Of a DNA stretch of 64,000 nucleotides, positions 11,851 through 25,148 are shown piece by piece. Made by a program: the position numbers and the translations under genes. The stretch spans positions 1 through 64,000 of the forward strand of contig JAMKCH010010297.1 of assembly GCA_023653785.1 (NCBI GenBank). Direction: 5' to 3'. Numbering within the stretch: the stretch's first letter is position 1; each line of letters starts with the position of its first letter. Below the pieces are notes generated by a model. The model was not told the DNA's origin, searched no databases, and saw nothing but the letters and a program-made list of their open reading frames with translations. This stretch comes from Ophioderma brevispina (lineage: Eukaryota; Echinodermata; Ophiuroidea; Amphilepidida; Ophiodermatidae).

Positions 11851-14800
11851 GGTCCAGTCATGGGTGTTTGCTTTGACCCATATTTGACCGTCCCTCATCC
11901 GTTATTCAGTTATAATCGCTAAAAATAACCCTTAACAATGATTTGATTCTTCAGCTCCATCGATTTGGAATAAGAATTATGCAAACACATTTGTGATTTT
12001 CTGGCCCCAAACATGCTTGATGATGACAGTGCTTTTGATGTTTTCCGAAGAAATCCCTGAAAAGGCTTAATGTTTCTTACAACTTCTTAGCGTGTCCACA
12101 AACACAGAGCCTTTTATGTGTTTGCGCCAATGCCCAATGCACGGGAGCTCCAGTTTCGGACAGCACCAGTAGACAGTCCATGTTTGAGGATGTGCTGGTT
12201 CCGCATTCCGGAGGTTTGGCTCACATCTACCTACCACAGACTTAGCTGTTGAGGCATTACGCATTCTCCATGTTTGAGGGTCTGCCTCCTGGTGGCTAGG
12301 TCCCTTCGCTGACAGGACGTGGTCTTTGATGGATGTTAGTGACTTTTCCTTCACAGGGTCCTACTCTTTCACTGTTTGCAGATGTTTCCAGTTGTGTAAC
12401 GGACTGACTAAGCTTGATCTTGATTTCAGGCGGCTTTCTGCTAGAAAATGCCCCTATAGAGGGATGTCCACTCAGTGGCCTTGCTTTGGCCGGCTCCTTC
12501 TTACTTGCCACGTGCACGTCCTACAGCAGGAAGGTGGTATCCTCTAGGGTGTAATTAGGTGGATGTAGCTCTTCGACAAACCTGTTCAGCGGCAGCTGGC
12601 ATTGAGTGCCGGATCCACCTTCCTTGCATGTGATGATCTTCCTACACTGAACTGTGCTCTCTGCTAAAGATAGCATAAGGCCAAGGCCAGTCGACTTCAG
12701 GGTAATTGGGACTCACTGACCTGACAACCCCAGCTTGGCCAGTGAGGTTGTTCGGTGGGTTCCTGGAACTGTACCTTCTTCTTTGTTCTCGACCGTGGTT
12801 CTTGAATCAAAGACAACGGTCCCGATAACTCCGATTTCTCGAACATGTTTGAAGTGTAAGTACCAGACTATTTAAACCACTCTAGGGGGTTTCGCTGGCT
12901 TGTGCTATTACGTAGGTGGAATGCACCCCACTTAGAACTGGTTGATTGGAACACATTCCTATCTTTGCATAACGCGCAAAGCAAAAAGGCAGGGCTGTTC
13001 CTTTTTTAATCCCAAACGTAAGCTATTCCTGAGTGGATTAAACATCATGATGTGACTATCTAGCAAGACAGTGGTTTTATCTAGGTCTTGTGCTCGACCA
13101 ACATCTTTCTGGTGAGAAATTTGTTCTCGGCAAATCGGAAAGGATAATTTAATTCCTCTACAGGCAGGCAAATTATTTATCTGCATACAAGTATACAATG
13201 ACCATCATGGGCTGATCTTCTCTGTTCTTTACGCGATGCCCTGTTTAGTTATTAACCATCGCACTCATCTTGGTATACTAAGTACATACATGTATTTTCT
13301 TAAAGATTTTTAATGTGCCTCACATGTTTGATTAGATTTAAACCGGGTAAATAACTCTTTTGATATCACATAAATAAACTTATCAATTTCAAATCTTGTT
13401 GTCTTTGAACATAGGAAACATCAATACTTAGATCGAAACCACGACTTCGTTTGAACCGGTGGTTTACAACATACTTGTATTACTATTTTACTTTCTAAAA
13501 GGGGAGGGGGGGGGGAAAAATAATAAGTCAAACAAACCTTTAATAATAATTTTTTTAATGTATTCCATTCAAAAGCAAATGTATGCAAATAGTAGGAATC
13601 GGGAGGCGAAGCGGCGAATGCCTAGGATGCGCAACACCACCAAATCTAAGTCCCAATGAACTATTTAGTTCTGTTTGAAATAAGTGGTAGTATTTGGTTC
13701 CAACACGGCTTTCACAAAATTTGAGTCACGGCTTAAAAATAAAACATTCATGCATGGGGCTCAATGGTGGCCGATTGCGAGTATTTCGGTCCCCTCATGG
13801 GACTTTTGAAACGGACATATCAGGGGCTTTATTATTGGTAATTCGTGGAATACGAAACTACCACGCCTCGTCACATGAAATTCGCTTAGATTAAGAGTCA
13901 AATTTGGCTGAGCTTTTGTAGACGTGGTTTTAGTCACCTAGTTTCACAATACACAACACCACACAAATCAACTGTCAGCAACTGGTTCCACAAGTTTATG
14001 GTTTATGGTGTTGCATCTGCACCGTTTTATTATGAACTGATACAGCCGAACAAATTGCCTGTGGGCTGCTGTGTTTTTGCAGTTTCGCTCCTTGTTCTTA
14101 TTTAATCATGGCCTGGTGCATGTGCAAATAGGCAATTTTCTATATGATTATTTTATCTTACGCCTTCTAAGTTTTTCAACTCTTTGGTAAGAAATAGCCT
14201 ACGTGATTCCCTGCACTGTCACTCCAATGGATGAAACGCCACCCCCCCGCCACCCCGGGGAACGCCACTCGCTTCCAGTAAGTAATTTTTCATGCTAAGA
14301 TGCTGTAATTCAACTCAAAAAACACATGTGAACTGTCACTCCATAGGGAATGTTTTCCCCCTGAACAATGCTAAAGGGGTGGATTCGGGCTCGGGGTGAA
14401 GGGAACCTCTTAACCGCGGGTGTGCTCCTGGTACGAGATAAAAGCCCGCATAACCCTTCTGTCATGTCGTAACTGTCGAAATAGGGTTAGTCCGCAAGTG
14501 CAACCCCCTTCGTAATTTCACTTCCAAGTAGCATGTATCCTTCACTCCGAAAAAGAATTTTGACAAGTGTAATTTTGTGCATTGGAGGTGAAGATGACTC
14601 TCCCACCGCACGTGTTGCTGAGATTCCCTGTACTCTTTTTGTTGAAGACTTTTGTTGAGATTTATCATTATAATACCTTTAAGATATAAAGACAAAAAGT
14701 TAAACCAAAAGTACGTTAAAAAACGATTGATATTTCCCTTCAAACTTACAGATGAACAAATTCGTACCAACTTTTAGCACATGGTTTTGAAGTAAAAGTG

Positions 14801-17800
14801 GAAGGAAGATTTGCTTCGCAATTCTTTGAAACTGATTGTGAAGAGATTTGTGAGGCACTTTGGGAAGACAATAAAGACAAGCCTCAATGTAGACATCTGA
14901 TACACTGATGATTAAAGGAAAGAAACCAACCACAAGACACATGGATACGTGAAGATGTTATCCAACTTAGGCCGGGCAGAGCAAGAAAGTAAAGTTAGAG
15001 AAATATTAACCTCCATCCACCAAGAGAGCCCCTATTTCTGAATAAGAGAGATAAAGGAAGACCGAGGGATTAAAAGGACAAGTGGATCCAAACTGTCTTT
15101 TCCAGATAGTGCTTCTCAAGCTGGGCTAATCCCAAGAGGTCTAACTTAACAATCATGAAAATCCAAACCCCAAGATCAGTGTACAAAATTGCAGACAGTG
15201 TAGAATCACTTTAAGTTGAAATTAAGTCAGGGGAGGATCCTGACAGAGGTTTACATTGAATCTAAGAAAGAACGGTGTAAAGAAAAACAACTAAACTACG
15301 AAACTACCGAGGAGGAGCCTGTAATAACAAACAAAAATCCAACTTAAAATGAGGAGGCCTGTGCCAATGAAATTAAGTACCAAACCACAGATGCTATAAA
15401 ATGGACAAAAAGCCCAGGACGGGCATGAAAAGCACGAGAAACACACGTACGTATTTATGGCCATCTAACAACCCCCCCCATCAATATTTATATAGTGCTG
15501 TGGTGGGTGAGGTTCCAAATGCCAATCAAAAGAAAAGGATTGAGATATGGAAAGGCTCCAAGGCTAAAGCGACAGTATAAAAAAACAGGGTATGAACAGA
15601 GCAGAACGAAGTAATTTAAATTTCCCCCCTCAGGAGGGAATTGGCATATATATCCTCATAGCTAAGCTGTGAAATCTGATCTGGAGTGATCTTTGAAATG
15701 CAATCTCTTGGCAGTAAATTAAAGATAGATGGAAAAAGGAACCCAGCTTTTAGATGATATCACATATTTTAGATATATTTTACTACCTTGACGGTAACAA
15801 CATTTCAAAATGGCTGGGACACCATCAAGGGGTCAAACGTTGGGTTTTGACTCATCACCCTGTATAGTGTCATATTGAAGGAAATATGCGTGGACAACAT
15901 TCTCAACATATTGTCGATTTAGAATATCACAAAAACATTCTACTAAATGTCCGAGACACTTGACTTTTAAATAATTAAAACGTACTTTTTAGGAACAACT
16001 CAACAAAACTCACCGTGACCTCTCGTACTAAAATATGGCAAATATCATACAGTGTGCCCAATCAATTACATGAATTCAGGTCCCACCCGCCCTAGCGCGC
16101 CAGCCGCAGTGGCCAATTGGGATACACAATGCCCTTTGAAACAGTTTTCGCACACAAAAATCTTGTACAATCGGTCAACGCAATCCTCCCTGGTTCGAAG
16201 GGACGGTCCATATCAAATTCGTTTTCCTGGTAGTTCTTAAAATCACCCTACTTCACTTTAAATGCTCAACATCCCGCCCATACAATATCGTAATTTTCGT
16301 GCCGTCAGATAATTATTATGAATGCTAACATAAACTAGAACAACGCTAATTCTGAAGATTGGCCTTGGATTCCTTCGTTTTACCTCATGCATTATGCACA
16401 TGAATAGCGTAAGCCTAAATTCTTTTGGCCTGTCAAATGGTGTTTTAGTGAACTGACTGGAAAAACAACAGCGACCTGCAGCAAATTTTTTAAGCTAGGA
16501 AAGCTAATGCCATAGTCGATTTTTTCTAAATTTTTTTTTCGCCCAGACTCGTATTAGCTACACACAAGTAAGGGACCTCTTGTGAATCTTTTGTTTTTTC
16601 CTAATTGGCTCTTTTGCCTTGTTGTCCAATTCTCTATCACCATAAATAAATCAGTAAATATTTCCATTTTCTCTATAGATATCGCAACGCACTACTTTTG
16701 ATTGTTAGTGATTTCTGATCCTTGGTTGACTCTTTCACCTGCGAACACTAACCTCCAATTGGTAATACACGCCACACAAATTACCATCGTCTTCATCGCT
16801 GCACAGCGGTTGCCAGTCTTTCCCTTGTTTGGTTCCCAAATATTTTTCCTGTGAAGAATAAACCGACCCGGTATGGTACGTACATTACAGGCTATCAAGA
16901 TCTGGGATGTCAAGAGGAATTGGAAGGGACTGGTTTTTTGGAAAACTGGAACAAATGTTAGGCCCGCTTTAAAAATTATCAGATTCTTGTAGCCCCTCCC
17001 TCCTCACTTTTGGGATCAAGGTCAAAAACTTTTTTTTCAATGTTCCTTTAATAATGTTTTCGATCCTGAAATTTTGGTGACGGATGAATAGGTCCTAATT
17101 GTTGTTATTAATTTAAACCAGTTCCCCATCTATCACGTGATTTTAAAGGCCTCAAGGGGTCCTAGTCCAGTAAAATTAAAATAAAACTGAGTGTCTCAAC
17201 CCATTTTCTAATGCAGCCTAAAAGTCTCGTAATATCCTTTTTTTGATGAAAACAACCTATTTTTTAGAGTTAGTTTAGTAAAAATAAATAAAAACAGTCC
17301 CTGCCCTTCTCACTTTTCCTAGCCACTGCTTACTCAGGAAACTAAAAATATTTTAGGGCCGTAAACCGTAGTGCCTGAGATAAGGGAAATGTAAATTCAC
17401 TATAATGCCCCGGTATTAAAAAAATTGTGTTTAATAGGTGGTTTAAGTTAACTTGTGCCAAGTGTTTTAAATTGCTTTTTAGGAAAACCTTTGAAATACG
17501 TCCCCCCATGGGAAGATGCCAAAACACAATCTGGTTGAGATACCTATATAATGGAACTGACAACATTGGCCCCAGCAGTTTTACAGGTGTGAAAATTCAA
17601 GTATTCATCTTTTTGGTTCCCTATCCACGGATTCGCATCGGAATGCACGGCGGCCAACTACGCAAAATAATGATAAGGGCCATATCTACGTTTTATGGTC
17701 AATAAGTTGGCATCTTAAAGTATAAAAGCCCGTGATAATGGAAGGTTTTCCATTTATTTATGGCATTTTTGGGTCCTACAAATATAGACAATACTTTAAA

Positions 17801-18500
17801 CTCAAAAGGGTTGTCACTGATTTCCTGTCCTCATATGAATTCATTCAACTCCTCCAGAAACGGATGCATGTATCAAGTACTTTTATTTTTTTATTAATGA
17901 GTTGTTATGAGTTGATGTATGACGTATAAACGTTTAAAAGGGCATCGAATGGTAAATTGTGGACTGGAAGTGATTTTTGGTGGGGTTAAATATCGTCTCC
18001 ACTTTATTCTGCAGTCAGTAAAGGACCCGATTTTCTTCTGACACAAAAACCGATTTCCTTCGCCTGATCGCCGATATGGATGATCTTTGCCATCAAATTT
18101 AAAGAATAATGAAACGTACGCTTCCAGATGATACCACACATATGTTAGAATATATTTTTCTTAAAAATCGATGTTTTCTTAAAAATCAAAATGGCGGACA
18201 CAATCAGGGTTCCAGTTTTTTTTGACTCACGCCTGGTATAACGGCCCTCATTCCTGGATGATCAAAGTTCAATACAAACCTGTCAGCCTTCCCACCCTAA
18301 TGGTTAAAGCATCGTTGTTACTTGGGGTTTTAATGCATCCTTTAATATCCTAGAAATTTTTTAGTTTAATACCTCCTTAATCTGGACCCCCCCTGGTTCA
18401 GGCGGTATTAATACCATTAAAATGCTTCTTACGTGTCAGTATATGTACAACCTTTATAATGTTTTAAATATATTTATGTTTAAATTTCCTTTCTCCCATT
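11851..18500. other. Long stretch with no gene recognised
   Basis: Both strands were read for coding similarity and none was convincing. At 12067-12517 (- strand) two ORFs overlap and share an internal direct repeat around 'catgtttgagg' (12180 and 12271), so this may be an old retroelement piece of unknown type. At 13504-13515 there is a G-run. Around 14240 there is a C-rich patch, and 15000-15700 is purine-rich. The N-terminal exon of the downstream transporter gene was looked for here and not found. Confidence 0.5.
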
Positions 18501-18505
18501 TTCAG

Positions 18506-18639
18506 GAATGTGTTTTTTTAATCATGGTTATGTGGGGCTCAATCCCTTTGGCGTTGGTTTGGTCGTACAAATCTCATTCGGGGCAGTCCACCAATTCCAC
18601 CCGTCCCTGCAATGAGCGGCGGAATTCTATGGTCCACAG
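18506..18639 (+). CDS. TMEM144: TMEM144-like exon (second transmembrane segment), with one frame slip
   Basis: The exon is bounded by a pyrimidine-rich acceptor ending in CAG at 18505 and a GT donor after ACAG at 18639. The first half reads FLIMVMWGSIPLALV in one frame. The second half reads NLIRGSPPIPPVPAMSGG then ILWSTG in another, and the switch falls around 18555-18565. Together these match the family's second membrane helix and the following conserved AMxGGxxWxTG stretch. The exon ends one base into the Gly codon (phase 1), which fits both of the following alternative exons. The frame slip is either an assembly indel or a real mutation. Confidence 0.75.
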
Positions 18640-18857
18640 GTTCTGTATTGGTATTTGTGTATATCTATTTGCCAATAATAACAACTGTTACTGATTATAA
18701 TTGTTTTTTGCTTAACGGTGATGTGTTTTTCACGAGGTGTCGATCTCCCCCCCCCCCCGGGCCAATAATTTCCCATGGGGTATCAAACCCAAACCCTCCT
18801 TAAAAAAGTAAACGGTGTAAAATGTATTTAATATTATCGAGCGCGGTGATACTAAAT

Positions 18858-19441
18858 GTAATGCCATTATTAACGTTTTTTTCATGGTCAAAAACAGCAA
18901 TTTCGTAAAATGTTTTTGCCGCTTCTAAATTCTCATAAATTACAACACAGGGTTTCATCCGGTCACATTCCTTTTTTTTTGTTCGATTAGAGAGAAAAAT
19001 AGTACATACAGATTCAATAACCTCAATCCTTCAGCCCCCCCTCTCAACATAAACCATAACAAATCCGTACAATGATATCCAAGTTTGAAATATATTGTGC
19101 CCTTCCATGATGACGAAATTTTCTTTTTTAATTGCTTTTAACCTCAAAAGAAAGCATTTGCTTGTGGCTTGTACGGATTATATGACATAGATACCCAGAT
19201 CACATACAGTCAGTTCATGTCAATGTATGTACAAGTGCTAAACACTGAACTGTGTCCTTGGTGGATGAGCATATTGTACCTCATAGTGCCACGCATACCT
19301 ATAATTTGTCTATGGTCTATTTATGACCATAACTCGGCATCCTTGAATAAAGAATTTTACTTGGAGGATTCAGTGATACAAGACGTAGGCTTAACTCCAT
19401 TTTCGGCGATTAATGATATCTTACACTTCATACTAATTATC
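18858..19441 (+). repeat. Duplicated block, copy 1
   Basis: This block is homologous to 19580-20236. Its last part (about 19190-19441) is nearly identical to the second copy. Its first part differs by many single-base insertions and homopolymer expansions (for example a T9 run near 18971). The copy ends in a run of about 23 A at 19441. It contains an ORF of unknown nature (19169-19531) that is also open in the second copy. Confidence 0.8.
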
Positions 19442-19579
19442 AAAAAAAAAAAAAAAAAAAAAACAAGCTCTAGAGCTGTTATTAAAAATAACACCCCGGT
19501 AGCCTTCTCGAACCCGATTCGTAGTAGATAACGCACGGGAAAACAATAGATAACAACAAAAGACGCTAGCACGAGAAGT

Positions 19580-20236
19580 GTATGCATTATTAACGTTTTA
19601 TGGTCCAAAACAGCAAATTTGAAAATGTCTTTGCCGCTTCTAAATTCTCAATATTACACAAGGGTTCATCGGTACATTCTTTTCGATTAGAGGAAAATAG
19701 TACATACAGATTCCAATAACCTCTCGGCAGTCTCTCAACATAAAAATACAAAATCCTTACAATGATATCCATGTTGAAATATATGTGCCCTTCATGATGA
19801 CGATTGTTATTTTTTAGTGCTTTTACCTCAAAATAAAGCATGTGCTTGTGGCTTGTACGGATTATATGACATAGATCATCACTATGAGCTAGTAAAATCT
19901 CAATTCCCTTGGCACAGTTCAGTAGCCTTCATTCACCAATGTATTTAGAAAATACACCCCCTTGTTTGTGGGTATGATATAGGAAACCCAGATCACATAC
20001 AGTCAGTTCATGTCAATGTATGTACAAGTGCAAAACACTGAACTGTGTCCTTGGTGGATGAGCATATTGTACCTCATAGTGCCACGCATACCTATAATTT
20101 GTCTATGGTCTATTTATGACCATAACTCGGCATCCTTGAATAAAGAATTTTACTTGGAGGATTCAGTGATACAAGACGTAGGCTTAACTCCATTTTCGGC
20201 GATTAATGATATCTTACACTTCATACTAATTATCAT
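19580..20236 (+). repeat. Duplicated block, copy 2
   Basis: This is the second copy of 18858-19441, carrying an extra insert of about 110 bp at roughly 19880-19987 that copy 1 lacks. The segment from about 19988 on is nearly identical to copy 1, and a 123-residue ORF (20010-20381) reads through it. The ORF contains YVQVQNTELCPWWMSILYLI and is moderately hydrophobic. No family was recognised. Confidence 0.8.
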
Positions 20237-20964
20237 TAAACGCGGGCACTCAAGTGAAAACAACTCCATATATAAGCGCTCAGTGATACATAGACGTTAT
20301 TGTGAGATTTTCAAAATGGGACGAAATGAAGCCACGTTTTTTAGCCACTGCACTGACCCCTCGATTTCCCCCACTGAATAAGCAAGTCTTTTTAAAGAGG
20401 ACGAGAACACACAAACATAGTTTCCCAAGAGTCAGACCATAAAGACTGCAAGAAACGGGTTTTGTTCACAATTTAAGCTTGTCTTGTAAATTTTCTTTTA
20501 AGTTTCATTCCTACTCGACGAAGATTTATAAAAAAAAACGGGTTATGACTTTTACAGTGTTAGATTTTTTATTTTCGCTCACAATTGAAAGGCTTTGTTA
20601 TTTAATGGGCGTATTGTCCAACCTACTGGTTTGTCTAAGTTGACACCAGTTATATGTCCGTCTTTAGAGGTGCCGTCCGATCCTCGGCCTCCAACCCACC
20701 AATAATCCCATACGACTTGATATTTAGGTATCATTAGAAATAATTATCAGAATACCTCAGTTTTTTTCCAGGGCGCGCTGACGTCACTGACGAGGAAGAT
20801 AAAATGGAGTATAAGATGAATATCCCTCCCCTGACAAAATGTTTAACGTTCCCCTCCCTATACTTTCACTCTATTTCTGATACACAAAGGTTCCGGTTCC
20901 CAACATGTATCTTACAAAAGTGTTCCGTATAAATTAATTATGCAACCCCTAAATACCCGGCTAA

Positions 20965-21138
<174 letters not shown>

Positions 21139-21465
21139 TAAGTTTTCTCAAGAAAGATCGCGCGGATGTTAGAAAATCTTGCCGCAACTTATATTGTCAA
21201 GACCTAAACTATCCCTCTCCTTGAAATCTATATGATGGTGTGTGAAACATGAACGTTCGCAAATTTTGCCTATTTTGTTCATAATTCGGCATCTTCAAGA
21301 CGCACTTACTACAAACACATGTGTTTGACATTAATAATTAAAAGAAAGAAAGAAAATAAAGGTTAGATCCTTCGACGTAATTATGATCAAATTGAAGCCG
21401 ACAAAGACAAGATCATTCTAACATTCCGCATGCGATAACATTCAACGTTTCGTAATTTGCCCTAG

Positions 21466-21565
21466 GTAATTGTACAGTGATACCTATCATCAAAACTATT
21501 GGACTGGGTTTAGGACTTCTTCTATGGGGATCTGTCTTGCTTATTTGTGGATGGACAAGTGGGCA
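21466..21565 (+). CDS. TMEM144: TMEM144-like alternative exon, version 2 (100 nt)
   Basis: The exon lies between CCCTAG and the donor GTAAGT and is exactly 100 nt, with the same entry (1) and exit (2) phases as 21038-21137. The peptide includes VIPIIKTIGLGLGLLLWG and then VLLICGWTSG. About 24 of 32 full codons encode the same residue as version 1, and the changes (I/C, V/I, M/L, T/S, N/L, L/I, M/C, A/T) fall mostly in the second half of the helix. The reading frame is intact despite clear nucleotide divergence, which argues that both copies are under selection. Mutually exclusive splicing is inferred. Confidence 0.9.
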
Positions 21566-21624
21566 GTAAGTGTTCATTTATCTTTGCTCGCTTCAATTCG
21601 TATCTGGTTAAGCGCCATATTCGA

Positions 21625-21730
21625 ACCGCCCCAGCCTAGCCCTAACCCTTAAATTTAACCCTTAACCCAACCCTTAACCTTAACCATAACTCTAACCCTG
21701 AGCAGCAAGCCTAACCATAAGCTTAAAGTG
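21625..21730 (+). repeat. Degenerate telomere-like CCCTAAC/CCCTTAAC run
   Basis: The stretch is dominated by irregular units of the form CCCTAACCC, CCCTTAACC and CCATAACTC, related to the TTAGGG telomere unit on the opposite strand. It is short and imperfect, and it sits in the intron just after the second alternative exon. Confidence 0.6.
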
Positions 21731-22533
21731 ACAGGAGGAGATTTTTTTAGAATACGAATTTCTCTCAAATTTCACTGGATCGGTTGTAGACCACCTACCG
21801 AGAACGTTTCGAAGGTGTATTGGACAAACAAGTGCAAAAGAAAATCGCAAACCTTGTTTTGAACTGGCCTGCTATCGTAATCGTTCCCCATAGAAAGCCA
21901 TGCTTTGACTTTCTGTCGTGCACGACAGAAACTACTAAATCATCATCTTATTACATAAACACGGCGTATTCGGCTTATTCACTTCAGGTGTGATCTAATA
22001 CATTGGTAAGCATTCCAAATATGTAAAAAACCGGGGTTCGAGAAAAAATGGGGGCGCTTCTTTCTGGAAATCTCCTCATGTCTCTTTAAACCTAGCACAA
22101 ACGACAGAGCCACATTTTTCAAATGTGGCTCAGCGCTTACCTTCGTATCTGGTTGACGAAATCAAACTCAACCTCAACTAATATCCTTGCAAAGTTGTCA
22201 AACTCTGTATAACAGACGAGGAGCCTGAGTCTTTGCTTTGCAATATGCACTGATGTCAGACGATTTCAAACGCTTCTTTGGCGGGACTCTGCTGGTTAAT
22301 TTTACCCCTTTAGGTCCCCTTTATCTATTTGCAAAATCCGATTCATCTCAGTCTTTGGAATTGAGTAGTTTAAGTGACTCTCTTTAATTTTATTTGCCTC
22401 TCTGTATTAAAACGCACCAAAGTATGTATTTTGAAATGTCTGAATGCTACTTTAAATGATAGAATTCTTTTAGCATACTAAGGCTTGATGTTAGCGCTCA
22501 ACTTTATGTTATATTCACTAATTTATTGATATA

Positions 22534-23599
22534 CAGACTGTCCCAATAAAAACTATACAATCAAACTAAAAAATATAAAAAATATAAACTGCGCATTTTT
22601 GCCAGATATTTTGACTTTATTTGTTAGACAAGATACTAAGCTAAATTCTCGGTTTTATTCCATCCAATTTGATGGACCCTAACCGGAGATATTGTCAGTT
22701 GAAAACAAAGGATAAAATACCACTTGGGCCAGTTTCACCTGAAGGTTCAAGAAACTAAAGGTATAAGGCGTGTAGCATCATTGTGGGATTAAACCCTTTT
22801 CAAACAAAAGAATATTGTACAGATCAGAGTGAATGTATTATCATGCATTGAACTAATCAATATATTATTTTTCAGTGAACGCACCAGAAATTATTATGTT
22901 ATGGGTGAAATGAGGGACTCACTCTCAGGGGACAATAATCATGAAATTCATGGAAATTTGACTGCTGAAACTAAATTATGTAACAATCTACAAGTCTGTT
23001 GAGGGATGGACAATGCTCTAATGTGGAGGGACAATTTACCCTTCCCCTATTGCCCACTGCCTCCAAGATGCCAGGGAGGAATATAAAGAAGAAAGCAGTG
23101 TTCAACAAAGAGCAATAAAGGAAAGGATCGTTGTGTTCAAAGGTCTCAGTTTACTTTCAACAAGGGTATTTTTATGGTTCTACCTTCTGCTGAAACCTGG
23201 AGTAAAGCTGAGACAACATGAATGTTTGGAATTGAATTTCCCAATGCTACATGTATTTATTAGTAATTGCAACATTATAAAGTTCTAATATGTTATATTA
23301 CTCGAAGCAGCACTTTATATCTACTTTTTATTTTAATTTTCAATAAAGAATGTCTTGAAGGTGATTTTCAATTGGAACTTTGTTGATATCAGGATAGCCG
23401 AAACTGGCCCAACAGGTTTTTCAACTGTCTCAGATAATTAGCCATAACTCCTGAACCAGACCCCCAAATTACACTAACTAAAAATCTCATGAAAGCTGGA
23501 ACACTCCTAAAAAGAATCAGTAAAATTCCAGATGAGATCAACTTATATTGTTGGCCAAAAAAATTAATCTTTGATTGTATAGTTTTTTGGGACAGTCTG
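22534..23599 (+). mobile_element. TA-flanked Tc1/mariner-type non-autonomous element, copy 1
   Basis: The 1066-bp element has terminal inverted repeats CAGACTGTCCCAAT... at the left and ...TTGGGACAGTCTG at the right, about 30 bp matching with small gaps. It is flanked by TA on both sides. A second copy lies in opposite orientation at 62065-63135, and the interior matches along its length. No transposase motif was recognised inside. Confidence 0.88.
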
Positions 23600-23601
23600 T
23601 A

Positions 23602-25148
23602 CAGGGCGTCCCAGAACAAAATTAATCCTGAAACAAAGGGTCATTGGGCATTGCGAAACTGTGTGCTGTATGTCTATATAATAATTATTTTACTATAAAA
23701 TAGAAACAGTAAGCTTTCAAATGACACCTTAATGCCATTTCTCCAGTCATGTCCCATTGAACACCATTGCTTTGCAAATGGCATGTCAAAACTCATTTAC
23801 GACTTTTGGGGCATGAAGATAATGCTTTTAGTACTTACCTGAATTATGTACCAACCCCTTCAACATGTCCACCATATTTTTTAATACAAAGTCTGCAATG
23901 ACGTCGCAAGTCAGCTACAGCTCGTCTAATCATTGCAGGATCATCACGTAAGACTTCCACCTCATGTTGAATGCGGACAAATTCTGAAGGTTACGCGGTG
24001 GACTGGTGCAAATTTTGTTCTTCAAATATCCTCATATTAAGAAAAAGTCACAGGGTGTCATATCAGGAGACCTAGCGGGCCATTCCACAGCATTATTCAG
24101 AGCAACAACTATGTCCCAAAAATCATGTAGGCGATTTCTGACAGCAATAAGGCTGTGGGCATGTGCACCATCCTGTGCCCACCATAAATGTCGGAAGACA
24201 CCATTTTTGTTGCCGCAGGAAATGCAGCTCAAGTTCAGCCACAGCATCGTGGTTAATCATCTGGATATAAGTGCCCATTGACATTTTGTTCGGAAAAATT
24301 AAGGCCCAATAAGCACTCCATTGCCACACAGAAGTATCCAGACTAGGCCGTAAGTTTCTCTCGACTCGTGTTTGTATCAAAGTTGAAACTTGGGGGGGGG
24401 GGGGGGGGGTTCCATACTCAATGACGTTGTGGTTGTTAACTTCGTCATGCATAAAAAAACTGCTTCGTCGCCAATCGTGAAATGCTCCAGAAATCTTGCA
24501 TCTCTCTGACATCGATCCAATAGCCACTTGGCAAAAGTTTGCTTTCTTCTGAAGTCATTGTGCTGAAGTTGATGGCGAGTGCGCATTCTGTATGAATGGA
24601 AGTTCCAGTCAGTTTTTGTTATCCGGTTGAAGGATGAACTGAGGAGTCCAAGTCCATTTCTTCTTGCAGTGATCTTGTAACCGACGTATCATTTTTCACT
24701 GTGCATCTTCTCCCTGAGTGACCCTTGTTCCGATTAAGGCGTGTGCCATGATCTCGATATTTCTTCACATTTGCCCAGATGGTCGGCGTGTACTTGGTGT
24801 AAGATATTCTTGAGTTAGACTAGAGTAAAGACTCTTTTACGGAATAAAGCTGTACAATACTAGTAATTCTTTGATCCTTTTATAGAAGATTTCGTGCTAG
24901 GCTAATTTCGTGCAGTCTTACATGAAGGATGAACCAGATGATCGGCTTAGATGGCGGATCCCTGTCAGGAAAGGCTTCCCTAAAAGTATCTTGAGTAGCT
25001 TGTAGATTCTTTGTTTCATGACATTTTGTCACAACGAACACTCTTTGCTGAGTTGTAAGCTGCACCATATTACTTAAATGTTTGAAATGTGAATGCATTT
25101 TACCATGGACCGGACCTAGTAGATAGAAGGACCAACAACGCGAAAACC
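23602..25148 (-). pseudogene. Mariner-superfamily transposase pseudogene (DUF4817-type N-terminus)
   Basis: On the minus strand the N-terminal helix-turn-helix region starts at Met 25068 and reads VQLTTQQRVFVVTKCHET then AFPDRDPPSKPIIW. Next (24586-24377) comes RTRHQLQHNDFRRKQTFAKW followed by GDEAVF with the first catalytic Asp. At 24247-24032, AQDGAHAHS and WPARSPDMTPCDFFL carry the other two Asp residues, roughly 35 residues apart. Frames break at several points, and a poly-G run (24389-24410) interrupts the centre. The end CAGGGCGTCCCAGAAC at 23602 resembles a terminal repeat and touches the TA of the neighbouring MITE. The usual length for such transposases is 330-450 residues. Confidence 0.8.

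Noticed and set aside
13685..13740. VVFGSNTAFTKFES peptide resembling the N-terminal FGSNFVPVKKFE signature of TMEM144
   Set aside because: Spacing is one residue short, a stop lies just upstream, no helix precedes it and no donor follows. It is probably chance.
19169..20381. 120- and 123-residue ORFs in the duplicated block as a possible gene
   Set aside because: The open frames reflect one shared 250-bp segment in two near-identical copies. There is no start context, homology or splice logic.
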